Source: Rhodothermus profundi (GTDB lineage: Bacteria; Bacteroidota; Rhodothermia; Rhodothermales; Rhodothermaceae). Taken from it: DNA of 64,000 bases. Shown here in pieces: positions 52,102 through 62,508 of this stretch. A program made the translations under genes and the position numbers. Within the stretch, counting starts at the first letter, position 1. Every line of letters begins with the position of its first letter. The notes under the pieces are model-generated. The model was not told the origin of the DNA and ran no database searches. It was given only the letters and a program-made list of their open reading frames with translations. The stretch covers positions 124,001-188,000 of the forward strand of contig NZ_FRAU01000002.1 in the NCBI RefSeq assembly GCF_900142415.1. The letters are read 5' to 3'.

Positions 52102-54597
52102 CTATTCCCCGAAGAATACGGCGTTTGCAAACAGTACCTGGCCAGCATGCCAGAATCCCCGGAAGAGCGGGTCGTCCACGAAAAAGACGAGCGTGCCGCG
52201 GCCCAGGCGCTGCGTTCCTACAACCAGCGTTTCTCGGAGGCGGTCAAAGGTTCGGTAGCCCGCAAACCCGCTGCGCGGCCGGCCCTCGTCGAGCCAGGCA
52301 ACGTTCCACCCGTCTTTCAATAGCTCGTAGGCTCGCGTGCTGCGTTTCAGCGTAAAGTAGCGCGGTAGGCCAAAGGCCAGGGGATGCGTGGGGTCAAGCT
52401 GCACGCGATAGATGGCTCCTGGTACGCGGTCGCTGATCGCTTCCCGTTCGCGGTCTCCGTAGCGGCGCGGTCCGGTACGCTCCTGCTGATCCCCTTTGGC
52501 CTGTCGTTGTTTGAGATGTACTCCTTGCTGGCCAGTTAGCAGGTTAAGCGCTCCTTCCAGGGCAATCAGCCGGGCACCGCGCCGCACGCCTTCCAGAAGG
52601 GCTTCGATAGGCCATTCGCTGCTGCGGTAAACGCCGTGCGGTAGAATCAGCACATCGCCAGCTTCAAGCAGCAGTTCATTCAGTTCATCGCGCTCGATCA
52701 GCGTAACCGGATAGTGCAGCACCTGATCGAAAAAGTGCCAGATGGCTCCGGTGGCATAGGCAGAGGTAGGTGGCCCGGCCAGCAGATAAACATGGGGTTT
52801 GCGAAGAAACCGCACGCGGGATGAACCCAGATCAGGGCCTTCCTCAACGAAACCAGTGGAGGTGGAGTAGAGTGGTTGGTGCCACCGGCGTGCTGCTCGG
52901 CGTACAATCGGATCGAAGCGTGCGCCCAGGTGCTCGTTGTCGGCACGGGTAAGGATCAACGTGCCGGCTTCAAAGCGCTGGCCATTCAGGCGCAGTGGTT
53001 CTTCGGCCATTCGGACGCGGACGCCTCGTTGAAGCACCTCTGCCAGGAAGCGAGCCGCATCAAGCCCTCCCCAGCGTACCAGGTAAGCGTAGGGGCGGGA
53101 GGAGGGTGGCGAGAGAGCCGGTCGTTGCCATCCTTCCTGGTCCGGTTCCAGGCGTTCGGTCAGGGCATAGGCTTCCAGTCCGAACGCGTAAGGAAGTGCC
53201 CAGCTTGTAATATCATAGGTGAGCGAATCAGGGAGCACCGGAGTGGGGTCGAACAGCACCTGCGCCAGTACGCCGGCTGGCTGATAGGCGCTCACCACCA
53301 GGTCGCCAGGGCGCGCTTCGATGCGTCGGCGGGTGCCGGTTGAATAGTCGATGCCTTCGACCGTGCGCGCGCGCGTGAGCGTGCCGTAGCGGATGCCCTG
53401 TTGCTCGAGCAGGGCAGTCAGGGCAGCCAGGCGATCAGGATACGTGCTGTTTCGAATGAGGAAGGCCTGGTAGCGTCCGGCGGGTTGCGTTTGCGCGCGG
53501 GCAAAGTAGCGTGCAAACTGGGTCAGCAACGTGCGGCGGTGTCGGACGGCTGCTTCGATGGTTGAAAGGCCTGTAGTGTAATGATTTCGGATGCGCTGGG
53601 CTAGGGTGAGCGTATCGCCTTCGCCAGTCTGGATGGCCAGACCGGCGCGGCCTCCTCCCCCTTGCTCGTAGGTCATGCCAATGGCACCGTTGAAGGTGGG
53701 CCAGGTATCGCCGTATCCGGGATAGAACAGGTCAAACACCTCGCGTGTGAAGTACAGTCGGCCATCGGCGTCGAAATAGCGAGCATGGTTGCGGCCGATA
53801 GAGTCCTGAAGCGCGCGTTGCCAGTCGGTGATCAGGGGATGAATGGGGCGGGCAGCGGGGGCAAAGTAGTAAGGTTCATCCACGCTTTGCTCGTGGAAGT
53901 CCACATGAATCTGCGGCATCCACTGCTGGTAGATGGCCAGGCGGGCTCGGGTTTCCTGCTGCGTGCCCCAGGCCCAGTCGCGGTTCAGGTCGAAGTAGTA
54001 GTGGTTGGTGCGGCCGCCGGGCCAGGGTTCGTGGTGTTCTCGGGCCAGCGGATCGGGGTTAGGCCGTGCTCCGAGCATGCGATGGTACCACTGCACGTAG
54101 CGTTCGCGTCCGTCGGGATTCAGGCAGGGATCGAGGAGCACGACCGCTTGCTCGAGCCAGGCGCCGGTGCGCTGACTATCGGGGTGGGCCAGCGTGTAAA
54201 GAGTCAACAAGGCAGCTTCGGTGCTGACGGCCTCGTTGCCATGCACATTGTAGCTGAGCCATACGAACACCGGTCCGTCGGGGGAGGGCGTGCCGGGCAG
54301 ACGACCCGCTCGGCGAAGATTGTCGGTGCGAAGCGCTTCGATACGCGCCAGGTTTTCGGGCGACGAGATAATGGCAAGGAGCAACGGCCGGCCTTCGTAC
54401 GTTTCGCCATACTGAACCAGTTGCACGCGGGGAGAGGTGCGCGCTACGTATTCAAAATAGGCGACTACGCGGTGATGCGGCGTAAAACGCGTGCCCAGCG
54501 GATAGCCCAGGAAGGCCTCAGGCGACAGCAACGGCTGCGCAGTCAGGGGAGCGGCCAGTAGCAGGCCGGTCCAGCAAGCAAGACGAAACCTGCCCAT
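52102..54597 (-). CDS. Secreted M14-family zinc carboxypeptidase-like protein
   Basis: 831 residues with a signal peptide (MGRFRLACWTGLLLAAPLTAQ). Zinc ligands H119 and E122 (YNVHGNEAV) and H235 (VDFHEQS) and the substrate-binding NPDGRERY fit the M14 family; TYEQGGGGRAG provides a candidate catalytic Glu. The catalytic domain takes about the first 330 residues; the remaining 500, including a glutamine-amidotransferase-like segment (VYLLAGPPTSAYATGAIWHFFDQ), are typical of the large Bacteroidota members. No T9SS domain is seen. Convergent with the Kef gene. Confidence 0.88.
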   Translation of the reverse strand: MGRFRLACWTGLLLAAPLTAQPLLSPEAFLGYPLGTRFTPHHRVVAYFEYVARTSPRVQLVQYGETYEGRPLLLAIISSPENLARIEALRTDNLRRAGRLPGTPSPDGPVFVWLSYNVHGNEAVSTEAALLTLYTLAHPDSQRTGAWLEQAVVLLDPCLNPDGRERYVQWYHRMLGARPNPDPLAREHHEPWPGGRTNHYYFDLNRDWAWGTQQETRARLAIYQQWMPQIHVDFHEQSVDEPYYFAPAARPIHPLITDWQRALQDSIGRNHARYFDADGRLYFTREVFDLFYPGYGDTWPTFNGAIGMTYEQGGGGRAGLAIQTGEGDTLTLAQRIRNHYTTGLSTIEAAVRHRRTLLTQFARYFARAQTQPAGRYQAFLIRNSTYPDRLAALTALLEQQGIRYGTLTRARTVEGIDYSTGTRRRIEARPGDLVVSAYQPAGVLAQVLFDPTPVLPDSLTYDITSWALPYAFGLEAYALTERLEPDQEGWQRPALSPPSSRPYAYLVRWGGLDAARFLAEVLQRGVRVRMAEEPLRLNGQRFEAGTLILTRADNEHLGARFDPIVRRAARRWHQPLYSTSTGFVEEGPDLGSSRVRFLRKPHVYLLAGPPTSAYATGAIWHFFDQVLHYPVTLIERDELNELLLEAGDVLILPHGVYRSSEWPIEALLEGVRRGARLIALEGALNLLTGQQGVHLKQRQAKGDQQERTGPRRYGDREREAISDRVPGAIYRVQLDPTHPLAFGLPRYFTLKRSTRAYELLKDGWNVAWLDEGRPRSGFAGYRTFDRLRETLVVGTQRLGRGTLVFFVDDPLFRGFWHAGQVLFANAVFFGE

Positions 54598-54630
54598 ATT
54601 TTTTCAGACGACTGTTGGGTTGCCACGCGG

Positions 54631-54661
54631 CAAGGTAAAAAAACGGCATCTTTGTGTGCAA
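54631..54661 (-). promoter_or_regulatory. Promoter of the M14 peptidase gene
   Basis: On the minus strand TTG (54661-54659), 21 bases, TACCTTG (54637-54631), about 35 bases before the start codon. The direct repeat GTGCAAC at 54656 and 54669 overlaps it. Confidence 0.45.
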
Positions 54662-54739
54662 CGTCGTTGTGCAACAGCCGTGAACAGGGTAACCGCCTTG
54701 TTCTTGCCAAATTTCCCGGATTCTTTGAGATCAATCCAG

Positions 54740-54789
54740 TAGTTTTGACCGTTGCACGGCTACATGCGTTGCAGAAAGCATTATCTTTG
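54740..54789 (+). promoter_or_regulatory. Candidate promoter elements for atpD
   Basis: Two good matches to TAnnTTTG, TAGTTTTG (54740-54747) and TATCTTTG (54782-54789), lie 70-120 bases before atpD. Neither has a TTG at the expected distance, so confidence is limited. Confidence 0.35.
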
Positions 54790-54803
54790 CAGGGTGTCTA
54801 TAG

Positions 54804-56366
<1,563 letters not shown>

Positions 56367-56368
56367 TT

Positions 56369-56797
56369 ATGGCACGGACGCTCTTTGTAGAAATTGTGGC
56401 GCCCGACCGGCGCGTCTTTCGCGGTGAGGCGCTCAGCGTGCGCGCGCCCGGCGTGGAGGGGTCATTTGAGGTGCGTTACAATCACGCACCGATGGTGGCT
56501 GCCATTACGGTGGGCCCCCTTTTTGTGACAACGCCGGCAGGTGAGCGGATCACATTCGCAACAAGCGGCGGCTTTGTGGAAGTGCTGGGCAACACAGTAA
56601 CGATCCTGGCCGAGACCGCTGAACCTGCTTCTGAAATTGACGTAGAGCGGGCGCGGGCAGCGGAGCAACGAGCGCTGGAGCGCCTCCAGAAGGCCCAGAC
56701 CCCGGAAGAACGCGCCGAGGCGGAAGCGGCGCTGGAGCGGGCCCGCAACCGACTGCGCGTGGCGATGGGGCAGGTGGGCCAGCGCATTCGCCCCTGA
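56369..56797 (+). CDS. atpC: F-type ATP synthase subunit epsilon
   Basis: 142 residues: N-terminal beta-sandwich (LFVEIVAPDRRVFRGEALSVRAPGVEGSFEVRYNHAPMVAAI) and C-terminal helical hairpin (DVERARAAEQRALERLQKAQTPEERAEAEAALERARNRLRVA). Couples F1 rotation to Fo and can inhibit ATP hydrolysis. Two bases after atpD. Confidence 0.95.
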   Translation: MARTLFVEIVAPDRRVFRGEALSVRAPGVEGSFEVRYNHAPMVAAITVGPLFVTTPAGERITFATSGGFVEVLGNTVTILAETAEPASEIDVERARAAEQRALERLQKAQTPEERAEAEAALERARNRLRVAMGQVGQRIRP

Positions 56798-56851
56798 ATC
56801 TGGCTGACGCGTCTGAAGTGGGTTGAAAAGGGTGGCAGCTCAGGCGTAGGG

Positions 56852-56882
56852 TTGTGCCTGTCGGTGGATTGCTGCTATCTTG
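56852..56882 (+). promoter_or_regulatory. Promoter of the PLP-enzyme gene
   Basis: TTG (56852-56854), 21 bases, TATCTTG (56876-56882), about 70 bases before ATG 56954. Confidence 0.45.
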
Positions 56883-56953
56883 TCGACAGAAAGCCCCTGG
56901 TGGCGGCACCTGTTTGGATCTGTCAGCACTCCCCGAAAAGCCGCAGCCAAAGC

Positions 56954-58150
56954 ATGGGAAGCCGTTTTTTAGAACAATTACCTACGCCGGCTGCCCTGAT
57001 CGACCGGACGCGTCTGCTAAAGAACCTGCGCGCCATGCAACAGCGGGCTGCGCAGGAAGGGGTGGCGCTGCGCCCCCATGTTAAAACGCACAAATCGCCA
57101 GATCTGGCGCGTCTGCAGCAGGAAGTAGGGGCGGTCGGCATCACCGTGGCCACCGTTGATGAAGCGGAGGCTTTTGTGGCGGCCGGTTTTACGGAGGTGC
57201 GGCTGGCCTATCCCACCGTTGGCGCCGATCGCTACGAGCGCCTGCTCCCGCTAATGGAGCGCGCCCGTCTTTCTTTCTGTCTCGACACGCCGGAAGCGAT
57301 CCGAGAAGCTTCGGCTTTTTTTGCGGAACGTGGCCGCCAGGCCAGGGTGTTGCTGGAAGTGGATACCGGTTTTGGACGCACAGGGGTGCGCTGGGATGAC
57401 GCTCGGCATCTGGTAGCGTGCGCTCGGCTGATTCAGGAAAGTCCAGGGCTGCGGCTGATCGGCCTGCTCACCCATGCGGGCCAGGCGTATCATGGGCCTC
57501 AATCTGGAGAGTCTCCGATAGACGCATTGCGCCGGGTGGCTGCTGAAGAGCGCGACCGGCTTCTGGCCGCAGCGGTCGTGCTGCATCAGGCCGGTCTGGC
57601 TACGCCTGGTCAGCTTGAACTCAGCGTGGGATCTACGCCCACCGCTCACTACTTTACGAATCGGACGGAGCAGGGATTTCGGATTACCGAAATGCGGCCC
57701 GGCAACTACGTTTTTCACGATGCCATGCAGGTGGCGCTGGGCAGTTGCACGCTGGACGACTGCGCGCTGACCGTGCTGGCCCGGGTCGTCAGTCGCAAAC
57801 CAGACGGTCGCGGAGGCTGGTGGGTCTTTCTGGATGCCGGTAAGAAGGCCCTTTCCACCGATCAGGGATACGGCACGCAGGGCTACGGGCTACCGCTTTA
57901 CCGTCCGGCCAGCCGGACGCCGCTGCCGCACGCGCGCATAGCGCGTCTTTCGGAGGAGCATGGCTGGATGCACGTGCGGGGCGGCACCACGTTGCAAATT
58001 GGAGATCGCGTCCAGATCGTGCCCAATCATGCCTGTCTGGTAGCGCCGCTCTTGCGTCGATTTTATGTGGTGGAGGGCGACGAAGTGGTCGCCGAGTGGG
58101 CGGTGGCGGAAGCGTCTTCGGTGGCTCGGAGCGTTGCAAGCACCTGCTGA
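56954..58150 (+). CDS. D-threonine aldolase/D-serine dehydratase-like PLP enzyme
   Basis: 398 residues, fold-type III. It begins LEQLPTPAALIDRTRLLKNLRAMQ; PLP Lys is K44 in LRPHVKTHKSPD. The C-terminal PNHACLVAPL provides the His and Cys that bind the metal in D-threonine aldolases and eukaryotic-type D-serine dehydratases. A role in D-amino-acid breakdown is likely; substrate not certain. The frame opens at 56852, but ATG 56954 gives the family N-terminus. The last 88 bases overlap the opposing RluA-type gene. Confidence 0.88.
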   Translation: MGSRFLEQLPTPAALIDRTRLLKNLRAMQQRAAQEGVALRPHVKTHKSPDLARLQQEVGAVGITVATVDEAEAFVAAGFTEVRLAYPTVGADRYERLLPLMERARLSFCLDTPEAIREASAFFAERGRQARVLLEVDTGFGRTGVRWDDARHLVACARLIQESPGLRLIGLLTHAGQAYHGPQSGESPIDALRRVAAEERDRLLAAAVVLHQAGLATPGQLELSVGSTPTAHYFTNRTEQGFRITEMRPGNYVFHDAMQVALGSCTLDDCALTVLARVVSRKPDGRGGWWVFLDAGKKALSTDQGYGTQGYGLPLYRPASRTPLPHARIARLSEEHGWMHVRGGTTLQIGDRVQIVPNHACLVAPLLRRFYVVEGDEVVAEWAVAEASSVARSVASTC

Positions 58151-58770
58151 AAACTTTCGGGCACAGGCGCCACGATTTCCAGTTCCTGTCCAGCCGGATG
58201 GCGAAAGCGGAGGCTGAGCGCGTGCAGCATGAGGCGGGGGTAGTGTTGCTGCATCGACCGGTCGCCATAGCGAAGATCTCCGACGATAGGATGGCCGATG
58301 TGGTAGAGATGCACCCGGATCTGATGCCGGCGGCCTGTCAGCGGTAGGGCTTCGAGCAGCGTATAGGCATCTCCCAGGTGTTCCAGCACTCGATAGCGCG
58401 TCTCGCTGGGTTTGCCGCGCTCCGGATCGACCCCCATGCGGCCCGAGCCGTACAGTCGGATTGGCGCCTGAATCTGTCCCTGCGCCGGCGAGACCTGTCC
58501 ATGCACCAGTGCCCGGTACCGCTTGGTCACCTGTCGGCGCTCAAAAAGCGTGTTCAAGTAGCGATGGGCTTCGGCGTTACGGGCGAACAGCAACACGCCC
58601 GAGGCCTCTTTGTCCAGTCGATGGACCACCCAGAGGCGTTCGCCGCGCGCTTCTTCGAGCAGCCGCCGCGCCGAAGGGCGAGACGGATCGCGTTCGGGAA
58701 TAGCAGCCAGCCCTTCGGGTTTGTGGATGGCGAGCAGGTCCGTGTCTTCGTAGAGAATGGGTAATTCCAT
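58063..58770 (-). CDS. RluA-family pseudouridine synthase
   Basis: 235 residues. Catalytic Asp53 lies in VVHRLDKEASGVLLFARN, preceded by the start LYEDTDLLAIHKPEGL; RRHQIRVHLYHIGHPIVGDLRYG follows. No S4 domain. RNA target unknown. The last 29 codons, antisense to the PLP-enzyme gene, encode a Ser/Thr/Ala-rich tail that looks like a read-through extension. Confidence 0.9.
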   Translation of the reverse strand: MELPILYEDTDLLAIHKPEGLAAIPERDPSRPSARRLLEEARGERLWVVHRLDKEASGVLLFARNAEAHRYLNTLFERRQVTKRYRALVHGQVSPAQGQIQAPIRLYGSGRMGVDPERGKPSETRYRVLEHLGDAYTLLEALPLTGRRHQIRVHLYHIGHPIVGDLRYGDRSMQQHYPRLMLHALSLRFRHPAGQELEIVAPVPESFQQVLATLRATEDASATAHSATTSSPSTT

Positions 58771-58773
58771 TGG

Positions 58774-59520
58774 TCAGACGGTTGCGTTCAGGTCTAGATC
58801 CGCCAGGAGCGGTTGGGCTACCGGCTCGTCGCGTTCAATTCGGCCATCGCGCAAATGGATGATGCGGCGGGCGTGGTGGGCAATGTCATGTTCATGCGTG
58901 ACCACCAGCAGCGTGTGGCCCTGGCGGTAGAGCAGCTCGAAGAGCCGCATGATTTCCTCACCGGTTTTTGTGTCCAGATTGCCGGTGGGTTCGTCGGCCA
59001 GAATTATGGAAGGATTATTGACCAGCGCCCGAGCGATAGCCACGCGTTGGCGTTGGCCGCCAGAGAGCTCGTTGGGTTTGTGATGCATGCGGTCGCCCAG
59101 CCCGACGCTTCGCAACGCGGCCTCGGCCAGGGCGCGCCGCTGGCTTTTGCGCACGCCGGCGTAAATAAGCGGTAGCTCGACGTTCTGCAGGCAATTGACG
59201 CGGGGAAGCAGGTTGAACGTTTGAAAGACGAAGCCCACTTCTTTGTTGCGAATGCGGGCCAGCTCGTCGTCCGAAAGCCGGCTCACATCGCGGCCGTTCA
59301 GGTAGTAGGTGCCGCTGGTGGGCGTATCGAGACAGCCGATGATGTTCATCAGCGTGGATTTTCCGGAGCCGGAAGGTCCCATGATGGCCACGTACTCGTT
59401 CGGGTACACGTCCAGCGACACGCCGTCAAGCGCCCGCACCTGCTGGGTGCCCATTTGATAGATCTTGGTCACGTCGCGCAGTTGAATGAGCGGGCGCCGG
59501 TTATCGGTTATTGCCGCCAT
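58774..59520 (-). CDS. ABC transporter ATP-binding protein (LolD/MacB type)
   Basis: 248 residues with Walker [10 protein letters not shown], signature [32 protein letters not shown] and the switch His in VVTHEHD. The N-terminal [27 protein letters not shown] is typical of MacB/LolD/FtsE ATPases. Downstream of a MacA-like adaptor and a TolC gene, so it should power a tripartite exporter, but the permease gene is not next to it: an RluA gene follows after three bases. Confidence 0.92.
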   Translation of the reverse strand: MAAITDNRRPLIQLRDVTKIYQMGTQQVRALDGVSLDVYPNEYVAIMGPSGSGKSTLMNIIGCLDTPTSGTYYLNGRDVSRLSDDELARIRNKEVGFVFQTFNLLPRVNCLQNVELPLIYAGVRKSQRRALAEAALRSVGLGDRMHHKPNELSGGQRQRVAIARALVNNPSIILADEPTGNLDTKTGEEIMRLFELLYRQGHTLLVVTHEHDIAHHARRIIHLRDGRIERDEPVAQPLLADLDLNATV

Positions 59521-59540
59521 GGTTCACCGTTCGGGTTGGC

Positions 59541-60902
59541 TTATTGTACTGTTGCCATGATGCGCCGGCCGAGTCGGGGCTGCTGGATGCGCACCGGCAT
59601 GCCAGGCCGCAGGGTCTGGCTGACGGCCCGATAAGGACCGATGATTACCGTTTCGCCGCCCTGCAGGCCTGAGACGATTTCAATATGCGTATCATCGGAG
59701 ATGCCCGTCTGCACTTCGACCATGCGGGCTTTACCGTCTTCCACAATAAAGACAACCTTGCGCAGGTCTTCCTGGAGGGCCAGCGGATTGCTGGCCGTAT
59801 CGGCGGGGGCTGTTTCGCCCTCGGGACGCACGCGATTGAAATCGCGTACCGTAACGGCCTGAATGGGGACGGCAACGGCATTGAAAACGGTTTTTGTGTA
59901 GATGTCTACAGTACCGCTCATGCCGGGACGCAGCGGCGGGAGCAGCTCGGCAGGGGCTGGCACTTCTTCAGCCCGCGCAACGACCGAGGGACCTGCCTCG
60001 GGCAGGGCAACCGTACCCAGAATGCGGACTTTCACCGGGAAGTTGGTGACCTGCTCCTGCGTGCCCATGTTGGCTATGCGGGCCGAATTGGCAATTTCGG
60101 TGACCACGCCGCGGAAGGTGCGCTCCGGATAGGCATCGATATGGATGGTAGCCGTGTCGCCGACCGAAACGTTCACCACATCGTTTTCATTCACCTCCAC
60201 CTCCAGCTCCATCTGGTCCAGCCGCGCAATACGCATCATTTCGGTGCCGGCCATCTGGCTGGTGCCGACTACGCGTTCGCCCAGCTCTACGTCCAGCTTA
60301 CTGACGATGCCGCTCATGGGCGCGTAGATCATGGTTTTGGCCAGTTGTTCGCGAGCTTCCCGGAGCCGGGCTTCTGCGCTTTCCACAGCGTAGCGGGCTG
60401 CTTCCAGGGCTGCCTTGGCCACCTCATACTGCGTGCGGGCTGCTTCGAAGTCGCTGGCGGAAATGGCCTGTTTTTCATAAAGGGCCTGCTGTCGCTTAAA
60501 CTCAGCTTCGGCGCGGATCAGATCGGCCTCGCGCTGCTTGAGCGTAGCACGCGCCTGCGCTACGCCAGCTTCGGCTTGCTGCACCTGCGCTTCGTAGAAG
60601 TCGGGTCGAATTCGAGCCAGCAGTTGGCCGCGCTCTACCCGGTCTCCTTCGCGCACCAGCAATTCAACAATCTCGCCTGAAACATCGGGACTGATGGTTA
60701 CCTCCACTTCAGGCTGCACGCGTCCGGAGGCCGTAACGACCTGCGTAATGGTACGACGCGTGGCTTTTGCCACTTCGACTTCGATACCAGTTTCCTGTTT
60801 AAACAGTCCCAGGGCACGTCCTCCCACGCCGATTACTACCAGGAGGCCGAGCATAACGGCCAGCATAATCAACAATCGGCGGGTTGCTTTTGAGAGCGCC
60901 AT
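59541..60902 (-). CDS. MacA/HlyD-type periplasmic adaptor
   Basis: 453 residues: N-terminal membrane anchor (about 8-27), biotinyl-lipoyl half-motifs (SPDVSGEIVELLVREGDRVERGQLLARI and IYAPMSGIVSKLDVELGERV), a long coiled-coil hairpin between them (residues about 90-175), and a beta-barrel and membrane-proximal domain. Bridges an inner-membrane ABC exporter and TolC. ATG 60902 is preferred over TTG 60911. In an operon with the TolC and ATPase genes. Confidence 0.92.
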   Translation of the reverse strand: MALSKATRRLLIMLAVMLGLLVVIGVGGRALGLFKQETGIEVEVAKATRRTITQVVTASGRVQPEVEVTISPDVSGEIVELLVREGDRVERGQLLARIRPDFYEAQVQQAEAGVAQARATLKQREADLIRAEAEFKRQQALYEKQAISASDFEAARTQYEVAKAALEAARYAVESAEARLREAREQLAKTMIYAPMSGIVSKLDVELGERVVGTSQMAGTEMMRIARLDQMELEVEVNENDVVNVSVGDTATIHIDAYPERTFRGVVTEIANSARIANMGTQEQVTNFPVKVRILGTVALPEAGPSVVARAEEVPAPAELLPPLRPGMSGTVDIYTKTVFNAVAVPIQAVTVRDFNRVRPEGETAPADTASNPLALQEDLRKVVFIVEDGKARMVEVQTGISDDTHIEIVSGLQGGETVIIGPYRAVSQTLRPGMPVRIQQPRLGRRIMATVQ

Positions 60903-60925
60903 CGGTTTCAACTTTCAGTTTTGCC

Positions 60926-62281
60926 TTATCGCAACGCGTCCAGTTCAGGCACCAGCGTGCCCACGTAGTAGTCGATGAGTTTCTGCCGGAACACCAGGGT
61001 ATAGCGGGCGCGCACCAGGTCCGATTCGGCCTGCACATAGGTAGCCCGGGCCTGGGTCAGTTCGACCAGGGTAGCCGAGCCCACGTTGTAACGCTCCTGC
61101 GCTGCTTCCAGCGCCTGACGCGCCGCCTGGAGTTGCACCTGGGCTGTTTTGTATTGCTGGCGCGCCGTTTCATAGTCCAGGTACGCCTGGCGCACTTGCG
61201 TGGCGATCTCTTGCCGGAGCTGCTGGAGCCGCAACCGGGTATTTTCCAGCTCAATCCGTGCCCGCTGGACGTTGTGGCGTGTTGTGAACCGGTCAAAGAT
61301 GGGGAAAGATAAGCTCAGGCCAATTGAGCCGCGCCGGTTCCGATCAAAGAACTGGTCGCGGAAGGCTACAGGAGCCAGATCGGTGTAGCTGGAACCATAA
61401 CTGGCCCGGAGTGAAATCGTGGGCCAGTAGGTAGCCCGGGCAATACGCACGCCGTACGCTGCCGCCTGAATCTGCTCCTCAAGTGCCTGCAGGTCGGACC
61501 GGCGCTCCAGGGCTGCCTGCAACAGCACCTGCACGTCATATTCCCGAAGCCCCAACGCCTGCGTATCAACTTCCGGGATCACAAACTCATAGGCGCCGAA
61601 CGGATCGAGCTGCAATAGCTGAATCAGATTCGCTTCCTGAAGCTGCTGGTTGCGTCGGGCGTTGATCAAGTTCAGCTCGGCGGCTGCTACCTGTGCCTGC
61701 TGCTGGTACAGATCGGCAACAGGTCGGCTGCCTACCTGCACGAAGGCTTCAATCTGCTCCAGCAGGGCGCGCTGGGCAGCCAGGTTCTCTTCCTGAATGC
61801 GCACCTGTTCCTGCGCCTCGATCAACGCCAGGAAGGTCGAAATCACATTGAACAGCACGGTTTCGCGCTGCCGGACAAAGTTCAACTCACTGGCAGCTAC
61901 CTGGTAGCGCGCCTGGGCGACGGCGTTCAGATCCCGGAATCCGTTGAAGAGATTCAGGTTGGCTGCAATGCTGGAGCTAAAGTAGTGGGTAATTTGATTG
62001 ACCAGCCGGCCTTCTTCCAGCACAAAGTTTCGTCCGTAGTCCCGACTGGCACCAATCGAAAGGCTCAGGTCTGGCAAAAAGTTGCTGCGGGCACTGGCCA
62101 GGCCGATCTCGCTACGTTTGCGTTCGTTGGCGGCTTGTTGAATCGCCGGGTTGCGTTGCAGGGCCAGTCGAAGCGCTTCTTCAAAAGTAATTCGCTGGAC
62201 CTGCTGGGCGAGGGTGGGGGTGACCAACATTACCCAGAGCGCGCCCAGAGCGCAGATGCGTGTAAGCATACCTGATCGCAT
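60926..62281 (-). CDS. TolC-family outer-membrane channel
   Basis: 451 residues with signal peptide (ending PTLAQQ) and two OEP repeats, e.g. RITFEEALRLALQRNPAIQQAANERKRSEIGLASARSNFLPDLSLSIG and RQAYLDYETARQQYKTAQVQLQAARQALEAAQERYNVGSATLVELTQARATYVQA. First gene of the export operon; the MacA-like adaptor follows after about 23 bases. Distinct from the TolC at 21143. Confidence 0.93.
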   Translation of the reverse strand: MRSGMLTRICALGALWVMLVTPTLAQQVQRITFEEALRLALQRNPAIQQAANERKRSEIGLASARSNFLPDLSLSIGASRDYGRNFVLEEGRLVNQITHYFSSSIAANLNLFNGFRDLNAVAQARYQVAASELNFVRQRETVLFNVISTFLALIEAQEQVRIQEENLAAQRALLEQIEAFVQVGSRPVADLYQQQAQVAAAELNLINARRNQQLQEANLIQLLQLDPFGAYEFVIPEVDTQALGLREYDVQVLLQAALERRSDLQALEEQIQAAAYGVRIARATYWPTISLRASYGSSYTDLAPVAFRDQFFDRNRRGSIGLSLSFPIFDRFTTRHNVQRARIELENTRLRLQQLRQEIATQVRQAYLDYETARQQYKTAQVQLQAARQALEAAQERYNVGSATLVELTQARATYVQAESDLVRARYTLVFRQKLIDYYVGTLVPELDALR

Positions 62282-62469
62282 GGCTATCCGTCGTTAATTG
62301 CGCCGGATGACTCTGTAGACGAATTCGAGGGCTGTTTGTTACACTTTGCTAAAGATCTGTTCTGGATGCTGTTTTCCGGAGAAAACAAAGAGCCGTTCAG
62401 GGGGAAGGCGCGGCGCAGAACGCTTACTGCGCCGGCGTACTACCTTGACGCCATAGAGCCGGGAACCCC

Positions 62470-62508
62470 AAAAAAGCGAATTTCCGTGGATGTATTTAAC
62501 AAATTCGC
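62470..62508 (-). terminator. Intrinsic terminator after hypE
   Basis: On the minus strand GCGAATTT (62508-62501), a 17-base loop, AAATTCGC (62483-62476), then six T (62475-62470). The 5' arm lies within the last hypE codons and the stop codon is in the loop, so the hairpin can form only after the ribosome leaves. Confidence 0.7.

Noticed and set aside
54656-54675. Direct repeat GTGCAAC twice, 13 bp apart
   Set aside because: Too short and with an off-phase spacing; noted only as overlapping the M14 gene promoter.
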